Source: Chalciporus piperatus (taxonomy: Eukaryota > Basidiomycota > Agaricomycetes > Boletales > Boletaceae). From it: a stretch of 64,000 nt of DNA. The stretch lies in contig JBBPTG010000012.1 of NCBI GenBank assembly GCA_038093975.1, positions 287,175 to 351,174 of the forward strand, written 5' to 3'. The position numbers were made by a program, and so were the translations under genes. Below the pieces are notes generated by a model, which did no database searches, had not been told where the DNA came from, and saw nothing but the letters and a program-made list of their open reading frames with translations. Shown here piece by piece: positions 56,172-64,000 of this stretch; the first letter of the stretch is position 1; each line of letters opens with the position of its first letter.

Positions 56172-59100
56172 TTAGCGGCGGGTTTTGCGTCTGACAGAAG
56201 ATGGGGATCTTGGGGAAGAGGGGAAGGCGGACGGGTGAGCTTTTTTATAGTTTTCTAGGACTTCTGTGGCGTGGGTAAGGTCTGCTTCTTTAAGCCAGCG
56301 GTCTTCATCAGAAGAATATCCTTTCCAGCGAACTAGGTACGAGTGGCGCCCGGAAGAACCTCGGTGACGGAGAATTCTTTCAATTTCGTATTCCTCTTCG
56401 CCTTCTATTAGGTCAGGCGGTGGAGCGGGAAAGTTCGGTCCGTGGACGGGGTTTTCGCGATAGGGCGATAACAGAGAAGCATGGAACACGGGGTGAATTC
56501 TCCACGTCTGTGGGAGACGGAGTCTGTAGGATAGCGGAGATAGGACTTGGGTGATGGTAAAGGGTCCTTCCCGTTTTGGGGCGAACTTTGGGGAAGTCAG
56601 GGATCGTTTGAGGTTCCTCGCTTCCAGCCAGACTTTGTCTCCTTTGGCGAACGGTTTGAACTTCTGTCGAGTTCGTGCAGCCATCACTTGTCTGGCGAGT
56701 TCGTGTGAGGCGAGCGCTTCGTCTCTGGCAGCGGTGAGAGAGTGGAGACGAAGTTCGACAGCGGGTAATGCGGAATCGGCGATCACCGCAGGAAGAGGAC
56801 GGGGTTCATATCCCATCATGAGGTAGAACGGGGATTTGCCGGTGACAGAGTGGGGCCGATGATTGTGTGCAAATTCTGCGTGGGAAATGGAATCAGCCCA
56901 GGATATGGGGTTATCTCCGCAATAGATTCGAAGGTAAGTCTCAACTTCCTGGTTGACGCGTTCAGTTTCTCCATCAGACTGGGGATGATAGGCGGTGGAA
57001 AGGGAAAGGTCATATCCGAGGATTCGTCCTAGTTCACGAGCGAATTCGGATGCGAATTGTGGTCCTCTGTCACTGATGATTTTGTCGTAAAGACCGAATC
57101 TTAAGTAGACTTTGTGGAAAAAGAGGGAAGCGATCCCTTCGGCCGTGACGGTTTTCTTGGTAGGGCAAAGAATTACCCCCTTTGTAAGCCCGTGGTCGAC
57201 CACGACCAACAGAGAATCAAAGCCATTGGAAATGGGTAGGTCGGTGATGAGATCACAGGACACTTGTTGGAATGGTTTAGAACTCTTTGAGGGTATTGGC
57301 ATCAGAGGAGGGGTGGTTGGATGTGTGTTTGCCTTATTCTGTTGGCAAGTTGCGCATCCTTCTACGTATTTGCGAACGAATTGGGCAAGTCCGGGCCACC
57401 AAAACTCAGCGGCGACTAATTGCCGAGTCTTGAGATAGCCAGGGTGGCCGGCGGTGGGATGATCATGGCATCGTTGGACTACGGTGCGACGTAGGTCTTC
57501 ATCCGGTGGGATGTAGACACGACCTTGATAGGTCAGGACGCCGTTAGTCATCTGCCAATCTGCCAGTCTAGAGCGGAAAGGTGCAGGGATGTCACCGTCA
57601 ATGGCCTGCAACGCCGTGAGGAGAAACGGGTCGTCCTTGGAAAGATTGGAGATGTGATTGTTCATCGCAGAGTCAATGACACGGACGAATAGCGAGGGTG
57701 GTAGCAGGGTGGTACCCGCATTGTCATCGGCGTCAGTGGGGAAGTGATCGGCACGCCTAGATAAGGCATCAGGACCGGCGAGGGACGAGCCAGGGACGTG
57801 GATCATTTTTAAGTCAAAGTCGGCAAGGTCAAGGAGCCAGCGGGCTTGCCGACGGTTCAGGTTCTGGGGTTGGCGAAAGTAGGTCAGGTTTTTGTGATCG
57901 GTGAACACCTGGACGGGGAAGGGGGAGCCATGGAGGTAGTGCCGCCAGGTCTTTAGTGCGCGAATGACAGCAAGAAGTTCACGATCGTAAATATCGTAAT
58001 TTCGCTCTGCGTCACCGAAGGACTGGGAGAGATACGAACAGGGATGCCAATCGCCGTTGGCGTCGGTTTGGAGGAGTATTCCTCCAGAGGCAAATTTGGA
58101 GGCATCAGTCGCGATGGCGAAGGGTTTGGAGAGGTCAGGGAATCGCAGGACGGGTTTTGCCAAGAACATCTGTTTCAGGCGAGCGAAGGCATTTTGGCAG
58201 GCATTGGTCCAATCCCATCGATGGTCCTTTTTGGTTAGATCGATCAGAGGGCGAGCGACCAAAGAGTAGTTTGGGATAAAACGTCGGTAGAAGTTGGCGA
58301 AGCCAAGGAATGAGCGAACTTCCTTAACGGTGGAGGGGATGGGCCATTGAGAGATGCCGTCGAGTTTGATGGGATCCATGGCAAGCTCTCCTGGGCGGAC
58401 GATCATGCCGAGATATTCAACCTCGTTTACGGCAAAGTTGCATTTCTCCAAGCGAAGATGGAGATCTAGCTCCTGCATGCGCTCGAGAACTCGTTGGGTG
58501 TGAACAGTGTGAGTGGTGTCGTCGGGGGAGAAGATGAGAAGGTCGTCCATATAGATGACGAGCCATCCTTCAGCTATCATGTCTCTAAAAGAGTCGTTCA
58601 TGAAGCGTTGGAAGGTAGCCGGGGAGTTGTTCAGCCCAAAGAACATCACAGTCGGTTCAAAGAGGCCTTTGTGAGTGAGGAAGGCAGCTTTCCATTGGTG
58701 TCCGTCTTTGATACGGACATTATTGTAACCCCATCGTACGTCGAATTTGGTGAAGATCTTAGCGTCTTTGAGTTTGTCAACGAGATCTCCAATAAGGGGA
58801 AGGGGGTAGGCGTCGCGGGTAGTGTGTTCATTCAGATATCGATAGTCCTGACAGGGTCGGAGTTTTCCGTCTTTCTTTTTGACAAAGAAGAAGGGAGATG
58901 CTTGGGGGGAATTGGAAGGACGTATCTTTCCGGTGCGAAGATTTTCTTCAAGGAAGTCTTCTGTGGCTTTTTCTCGTCTGGGGATAGCGGATAGAGTTTC
59001 CCGATTTTGGGGACGAAGGATTCCTTCAGGTTAATCTCGTGGTCGTAAATTCGAGACGGAGGAAGGTGGCCGGCCGAAGGTTCGTCAAAAACCGAGGCGT

Positions 59101-59892
59101 ATTTGGCATATTCTCTCGGAAGGGTAGATTTAGGTTTGGCCAGCTCGGCCGCGATTGCAAGTTCCGTAGCTCTGGTGAGGCGAGCAACAACGTGGTTTGG
59201 GACAAAGCGTGAGCCGCAACGAATGATGCGGTTTAGGGTATGGTTTTCATAGGCGCGATTGAGGAAGGTGGATTCGGTCTCAGAATCTAGGTAGTCATAG
59301 AGTTGTTTGTCGATCTCCGGGGTTACATAGGAGTGTCGAGGGGGAGGAGTAGGTCGAGTGAAGAGTCGGTCATTGGTTTTACAGGCTGAAGCGTGCATAG
59401 CATATAACCTTTTTGACTCGTCGATAGATTCTGACAGTGAGAGGGTTCGTCGACGCCAATCGATGATTGGGTTAGCCTTTTCGAGCCATGGGAGACCTAG
59501 GATGACGTTTTCGTTTCCGCAGTTCATGACGTGGAAGGTTACTTCTTGCGCAAGTCCTTCGATGTCGAGGAAGAGGGTGGTGGTGAAGAGTATCATTCCG
59601 CTTTTGTTTGCGGTTTGGTCGACGTTTCGAACTCGAATGGGGGTTTCGAGTCGAGTGGTTGGGATTCGAGTCGAGTGGTTGGGATTCGATTTTTACGTAC
59701 GAAGGCCCAATCGATGCAGGAGATGTCTGCGCCGCTATCAATGAGGGCGCGGGTTTCGACGGCTTTCATCGTGTGCGAGGGAACGATAATCTGTATGGGA
59801 ATTTGCATAGAGCGCTTTCGCGACTTTACAAGTACAGGTGCACACGTGACTGGGGAAGCTTGCGTCGGCAGAGCTTCCCGGTCTAAAAACCC
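56172..59892 (-). pseudogene. Chromovirus pol polyprotein, two frame lesions
   Basis: Pol is entered by -1 frameshifting from gag at 59892-59886. Protease has ALIDSGADISCIDW; reverse transcriptase has the YMDD active site (VIYMDDLLIF). RNase H (FAIATDASKFASGGIL, YDIYDRELLAVIRAL) follows. Then come the integrase zinc finger (HDHPTAGHPGYLK, CATCQQNK), the integrase core (VVVDHGLTKG, IISDRGPQFASEF, HPQSDGETERVN) and a C-terminal chromodomain (YLVRWKGYSSDEDRWLKEAD). Two lesions break it: a 20-bp tandem duplication at about 59647-59686 just after the protease site, and an apparent loss of one base in an A run near 58970 ahead of RT. Otherwise the frame is open. Both look recent. Confidence 0.88.
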
Positions 59893-60791
59893 TTTGTGAC
59901 AAAGGCTACTTTACGAACGGTGGTTTCATCCTCATCATCTATCTCGATCAGCGAGGGAATTTCTTCCTCAACCTTTTGAACCTTCCTCGGGGTTTTCTGG
60001 TTTGAGGAGAATTCTGGGCAGGCGTTGGACCGATGTCCAGCTTTCCTGCAGCGGAAGCAGAGTCCCTTCTCCTGGCAGCGTTTCCGCTCCTCAGGAGTGA
60101 GCTTGGAGATACGGATGGCGTCGACGTCCATGGCATTGGGATCTCTGGCGGGGGTAGAGTGATTGGCAGAGGAGAATGGACGGAAAGGCTTGGCGGGGTT
60201 ACGATTGCGATTCGCGATTTCATTGGCATGTTCCCATTGAGTCTGGAACTGGGTGGTGCGTTTGTACCAATCCTCGATCGTGGTAGGGACGGTATCCATA
60301 CTATTGACTCTTCTCATAAGGGAGATAGGTATCCCTGCGGAGAAATATCCGATTAGGACGTTGTTGTCGATGATGCCAGACAGGGCGACTTGGTTTTGGA
60401 AACTCGAAATAAATTCCGAGAGGGAAGGGGAATACTCTCCGTTCTTGAGAGGTTTCATGCGTTTGGTGGAAAGCCAGGCAACGGCATTTCCTACGGTATC
60501 GTGATGTTTGAATGCCGTTTCGAAATCAGTGATAAATTGGGCCCAAGTGCCCATGGTGACGGTAGCGCCGGTGATGGCTTTGCGGCGGAAGGTGGCAGCC
60601 CAGGTGGCCGCTGATCCTTTAGACATGTAGGATAAGGCGAAGGCGATCTTCTTGGGATCTGTGTTGTATACGTCGCCGTTGACGGTGAGATAGAATTGGA
60701 TGGAATTCATCCAAGCGGTGCTTTTCTCGAAGGAGCCATCAAAGGCGTCCGGGGCTCCGATGCGGAGTTCAGTGGGTTTTGAGGACGACAT
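59883..60791 (-). CDS. Chromovirus Gag
   Basis: 302 residues from the ATG at 60791. The N-terminal capsid-like part (ELRIGAPDAFDGSFEKSTAW, FALSYMSKGSAATWAATF, FITDFETAFKHHD) matches Ty3/Gypsy Gag. A single CCHC nucleocapsid knuckle, CFRCRKAGHRSNAC, lies near residue 245. The C-terminus is acidic. The final codons overlap a GGGTTTT slippery heptamer directly before the TAG stop. The frame is also open for some distance upstream of 60791 without an obvious ATG, so a longer Gag with a spliced or upstream start is possible. Confidence 0.88.
   Translation of the reverse strand: MSSSKPTELRIGAPDAFDGSFEKSTAWMNSIQFYLTVNGDVYNTDPKKIAFALSYMSKGSAATWAATFRRKAITGATVTMGTWAQFITDFETAFKHHDTVGNAVAWLSTKRMKPLKNGEYSPSLSEFISSFQNQVALSGIIDNNVLIGYFSAGIPISLMRRVNSMDTVPTTIEDWYKRTTQFQTQWEHANEIANRNRNPAKPFRPFSSANHSTPARDPNAMDVDAIRISKLTPEERKRCQEKGLCFRCRKAGHRSNACPEFSSNQKTPRKVQKVEEEIPSLIEIDDEDETTVRKVAFVTKGF
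59886..59892 (-). promoter_or_regulatory. -1 ribosomal frameshift site (GGGTTTT)
   Basis: On the minus strand the gag frame reads AAG GGT TTT TAG. G GGT TTT is a canonical X-XXY-YYZ slippery heptamer immediately before the stop. The -1 frame opens directly into the protease-containing frame (GGG TTT TTA GAC). This is the expected way to make Gag-Pol. Confidence 0.8.
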
Positions 60792-61219
60792 GGGATTTAC
60801 GAAGGTAGGGGGTATCTGATACGCTCCTGGTGCAAATGCGGGCGCGGGAAGGGAAGGAGAGTGGGGAAAGCTGGGGTTCGTGGGGGAGCAGGCGACACAG
60901 GGAACTGTGGAGCTCTTCGGGATATTGGGGTCGGTGACGGTGGTGTTGGTGACCTTGGGATGGTTACAGCTGAGGAAAATTCGTGGGAGAGGTGAAGGGT
61001 TTCTTCTTGTTCCTCTTGGGTGGTGATTGGTTCGTCGTAAAGATCCGAGGTGTCGTAGGGGTTAGAGGGATCTTCCTGTGAGCCCGAGTCAGAAGATTCG
61101 GGGTTCTGTGGATTAGCGGTCTCTCGTGGGGGGCCCCAGCGAGAGGTGTCGAGGCGAGGTCGTTGGGAAATGGTGGAGGTCTACAGCGAAGGTAGCCTTC
61201 AGGGGTAACTTAGACCTTT
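60792..61219 (-). other. Chromovirus 5' leader / possible Gag N-terminal extension
   Basis: 428 bp between the 5' LTR and the gag ATG. Part of it is open in the gag frame and Pro/Thr/Ser-rich, but no ATG in that frame is obvious. It should hold the primer-binding and packaging signals; none is recognisable by motif. Confidence 0.5.
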
Positions 61220-61687
61220 TGTTACGCTTGTGCCGGGTAGGTCAAAGCGTAGACACAAAAGCCTAGTCAAAGCAAGGGTTTCAAAGGTAGCCTAACGATG
61301 GGATGTCCACGTTAAGGCCTAGCGTCCGTTCAAGAGTGGGACGGTGACTCTCAGAGGGTTCACAGGAAGCAAGGAATGACCAAGCTAGATTGCGTAGGTC
61401 TAAGTTAAGGTTACAGGAGAAACTCGAGGGTTTATATAAGTAGAGAAACGAGTTAAGGGCAGGCATGGAACCGGGTGGAATGTGTAAGAACAAGCTATGA
61501 CGAATAGGAATGAGTCATGCTTGGTAAGAGTACGAGTCAGCGATGACGAAGTATGGAATGTGAAAGAACATCGAAGAACATCCGCTGACTAAAGCAAGCA
61601 AGAAATAAGGGGCCTAGGCAGGACTCGAACCAGCGACTAGGACTTAGTACAAGGTAATGAGAAAGGAAAGAATGAACGATCGTAACA
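61220..61687 (-). repeat. 5' LTR of chromovirus
   Basis: 468 bp, the partner of 54489-54955. Read on the minus strand it begins TGTTACGATCG and ends AAGCGTAACA. Its outer boundary abuts an unrelated + strand coding scrap. Confidence 0.92.
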
Positions 61688-62236
61688 CCGTCTTCAATGA
61701 GAAGTCAACCACCATCGGGGACGTCCTGCTCAACAAATGCATGGCGCCATATTGGAGATTAAACCCAGCTGGCCAAGTCTTCGCCCAGGGTATGGAAAAA
61801 TTAAGGAAGCACTTCCACTGGGTTCCCGACCCTCAAAACCCCTTAATACATGTTCCTCCAAGGACCATAACTCACCAAATCTTTATCGACATCTTGAAAG
61901 AAATGCGGGATGGCATTCAGGACCATTGGACCGATGATCGCGTGACAGAAAAAGAGTTCCTGGAGGCTAAACAGCGCTTTCGCCAACAGGCGAAGGATGA
62001 GGAGGGTCTACTGTCAACTCCGCTTCTCTTGGAACAACAACAAACGGCCCGCGCATTTTCCCCGTCGCTCAAGCTCTTGTCGGTTACTCAACATAAGGCT
62101 ACTAATCAGCCGACGCAGACTAGAATGTCCTCCAGCAAGAGAAAACTCGTTGGCGCTACATCAGCTTCCGGCCCTGCCAGCAAACGCCCACATTCTGAAG
62201 TTCAAGGCTCGGAGAAAGAATCCCTTGCGACAGAAG
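61688..62236 (+). pseudogene. Unknown coding fragment trapped between two LTRs
   Basis: An open frame of about 180 codons reads straight out of the chromovirus LTR (TVFNEKSTTIGDVLLNKCMA, FHWVPDPQNPLIHVPPRTIT, HQIFIDILKEMRDGIQDHW) and ends in a basic Ser-rich tail (MSSSKRKLVGATSASG). It is cut by the LTR-type start at 62237. No family is recognised. It is probably the 3' part of a gene, or of an older element, that lost both ends. Confidence 0.5.
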
Positions 62237-64000
62237 TGTTACGAACGCTCCATTTCCTTATCCTAATCATGCCTACACTCCATTACGCTTACTAGGTTTC
62301 TCTTCGTTTCTTGGACTTAGTCGTTTCACTTTCTCGTTTGTTATCTTATCTTATCGCATCACGTGACTTACTTACATAAGCTAGGTCTAGACCTTCGCTT
62401 GCTAACTGATGACTCACTGCTCACTCGTCAGCATCAGTCAGCATTACTCATCATATGACTCACGCTTACTCATTCCGCAGTAGAGCTAGTTACGCCATTG
62501 GCTAGTAGTCAGTATGAGTCATACCCAGTCACCTACAATAAGGTTTAGCCACAACATGTACAAACATTGACAATAGTATATAAACCCGGGTCGACAAGCA
62601 CTGGACTCCCCAGTCTTGTTCTCCTGGAGTTTCCTCATCGAACCTCAGCCAAGTTCATCGGCTCGCTATTGTCTAGTGTGAGTCTTAGCTCTTAGTTGAG
62701 TTGAGTCGTTTCATTAGAACAAGACTGATATTTTCTTTTTGTCTTAGCGTCTCGTCGCTACCACACGTGTTCTTGTACGCCACTTCAACCGTTGATCACT
62801 AGTGGGTACCGCGCTGCTTGTTCGCGCCTTGTCATCGCTGACCTTGTTTTTGAATAAGTGTCGAGCAACCCCGCCGCATCTCAGCGCGCCGCGTCCCCTG
62901 TACCTTCCATCCAGTGGAACGGTATACTTGATCTCCCCGCCGTCGAGAACAACCTCGACTTCACTAGCGTCATCAGAAACCTCGAGCGAGCTGCAGAGGT
63001 CTATCCCGGCTTCACCAGCATCATCGACGACCTTGAACGAGAGAACGCTCGTGTTCAAGAAGACTACGCTCGTACACAGGCATTACACGCCGAAAGACAA
63101 AGGGAGACCATTGAGAAGTACTCAGCGCCGATAGTTCCAGAGCCAGACTACTCGGATCTCTACGTTGATTGGTTAGAACCCCCGGTGATTCCCTCTTACC
63201 CATACCATCTACCTTCTGAGGTTTACATTCACCCTCTCGGTACCCTTCGGTTACCTCATCATCCCGCCAATCTCCAGATCGGTACTCGCCGACTTCCGTC
63301 ACTCCCTCCCATCGAGGCTATTCGGGCACCGTTGCCGCCCAACCCCCAGCAGATACTAGCCGACGCCTTCGGCGTTGAAGAGTTATACTACCATGCCTCC
63401 TCCATTCCCAGAGCCCCAACCCCGCTCGCGGAGCCCGTTGATTGGACCGCCGTCGACGAGGATCTTCTTGCTCTTCAACACAGATTCCCCCTTGGAGTCT
63501 CTGGTCGTACGCAAAGTTTCCGTAGCGCTATCTATCACACGCTTATATCACCGGCAGGAGAGAAGGCGATTCGAGAGAACATTGACGATCGGGTACGTCA
63601 ACGCCGACGAAGCGACAGGCTACTTAGAGGTATCCCAGAGGACGCCGATATTCGTATTAAGGAGAGAGTACCAACCCCGCGTCCTACTCGCCGCACTCGC
63701 TGCCATAAGCCTCTTGTACCCCTTAGGAAGATTCGTCCAGTACAGCTTACAGGCCTTCCTGCTACTTTCATACCTCATCTTCGGCCACGAAATTCTCTCA
63801 GACGACCGTCGCGTTACCTTTGACTTCGCCTACATACTAGTATCTCACAGGAACCGTCCAGTAGCACCACCTACTCCTCCCCTTTCCCCTGTTATATCAC
63901 AAGCGGAACTTGAAGAAGAGGATAGGGAATCAGTGCCAGGATTAGTAGACTCAGATAGCGAAGAAGAAGGAGGACTAAGAGAAACAAACGCGCCAGGAGT
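62237..64000 (+). mobile_element. Second LTR-type element, 5' part, runs off the window
   Basis: The sequence starts TGTTACGAACGC. It carries a promoter-like TATATAAACC near 62577, then a leader with splice-like signals, then a Gag-like open frame. The LTR end cannot be fixed because the partner LTR lies beyond the window. The TGTTACG start is shared with the chromovirus but the following sequence is different. Confidence 0.5.
62858..63823 (+). CDS. Gag-like ORF without an internal ATG
   Basis: About 320 codons are open, Pro-rich, with a helical opening part (LPAVENNLDFTSVIRNLERA, DDLERENARVQEDYARTQAL) and an Arg-rich end (VRQRRRSDRLLRG). No methionine codon occurs in the frame. Directly upstream is a fungal-type 3' splice site (CTGAC, then TTTTTG, then AATAAG). 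The exon would start TG TCG AGC, so an upstream exon ending in A would create a split ATG. After the TGA at 63821 an acidic frame continues in another register (ISQAELEEEDRESVPGLVDS) to the window edge. The function is presumed structural, by position only. Confidence 0.45.
   Translation: MSSNPAASQRAASPVPSIQWNGILDLPAVENNLDFTSVIRNLERAAEVYPGFTSIIDDLERENARVQEDYARTQALHAERQRETIEKYSAPIVPEPDYSDLYVDWLEPPVIPSYPYHLPSEVYIHPLGTLRLPHHPANLQIGTRRLPSLPPIEAIRAPLPPNPQQILADAFGVEELYYHASSIPRAPTPLAEPVDWTAVDEDLLALQHRFPLGVSGRTQSFRSAIYHTLISPAGEKAIRENIDDRVRQRRRSDRLLRGIPEDADIRIKERVPTPRPTRRTRCHKPLVPLRKIRPVQLTGLPATFIPHLRPRNSLRRPSRYL

Larger units (their letters stand above)
54489..61687 (-). mobile_element. Ty3/Gypsy chromovirus LTR retrotransposon
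   Basis: A complete-looking 7.2 kb element on the minus strand: LTR, gag, pol (PR-RT-RH-IN-chromodomain), a third ORF, LTR. The LTRs begin TGTTACG and end CGTAACA. A purine-rich tract (ACGGGGGTAA) abuts the 3' LTR at 54956. The sequence following the 5' LTR (AAAGGTCTAAGTTACCCC) does not begin with the usual TGG of a primer-binding site, so the priming mode is unclear. Flanking five-base sequences (GGCAT and CCGTC) do not match. The C-terminal chromodomain assigns it to the chromoviruses. Confidence 0.92.

Overview
This window is nuclear DNA from a filamentous basidiomycete, most likely an Agaricomycete. Genes are dense on both strands and split by many short introns (about 35-70 nt, GT-AG with one clear GC-AG). 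Several families point to that class: a DASH-complex subunit, a SigF-like NTF2-like protein, DUF6532, and KDZ and Plavaka transposases. All exon structures below were built by eye from splice signals and family knowledge. No search was run.

Region 1 (1-19.6 kb) is ordinary gene-rich DNA. It holds DUO1 (DASH/kinetochore), a small secreted protein, a SigF-like NTF2-like protein, a ~3 kb stretch with no gene I recognise, mitochondrial tyrosyl-tRNA synthetase (MSY1), the queuine tRNA-ribosyltransferase catalytic subunit (QTRT1), the ribosome-biogenesis helicase DBP10, a second small secreted (Kre9/Knh1-like) protein, a membrane-anchored DUF1771-Smr protein and a 19-exon TM9SF/nonaspanin. MSY1 and QTRT1, both tRNA enzymes, are divergent across only 141 bp.

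Region 2 (19.66-31.16 kb) is the most unusual part. Two ~5.75 kb copies of an unfamiliar mobile element lie head to tail with no spacer and differ at about ten places. Each carries an intact seven-exon gene for a 1652-residue protein. The protein has AT-hook-like repeats, a Cys-rich zinc-ribbon-like region, a DDE-like RNase H core, a WRN/RNase D-type 3'-5' exonuclease fold whose four acidic catalytic positions are all replaced, and a C-terminal Cys cluster. I see no terminal inverted repeats and no target duplication. The array ends 71 bp upstream of the TM9SF start codon.

Region 3 (31.2-47.7 kb) mixes genes with decaying copies. A gene of unknown function (family X) is present twice (31.6 and 43.1 kb), and a third copy of its 5' region lies at 38.7 kb. 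Between them are a frameshifted condensin G-subunit pseudogene, a kinase-like scrap, another long gene of unknown function (family Y), an unusual P-loop GTPase and a DUF6532 gene.

Region 4 (47.9-64 kb) is a nest of mobile elements. A Plavaka transposase gene is cut off by a 3.08 kb non-coding element with 54-bp perfect terminal inverted repeats, long ACTGG-rich inverted arms and two internal satellites. On its other side is a KDZ transposase fragment in opposite orientation. That fragment is cut at its other end by a 7.2 kb Ty3/Gypsy chromovirus with two ~467-bp LTRs, gag, a GGGTTTT -1 frameshift site, a pol with two small lesions, and an extra downstream zinc-knuckle ORF. A gene scrap and the 5' part of a second LTR-type element fill the remainder and run off the window end.
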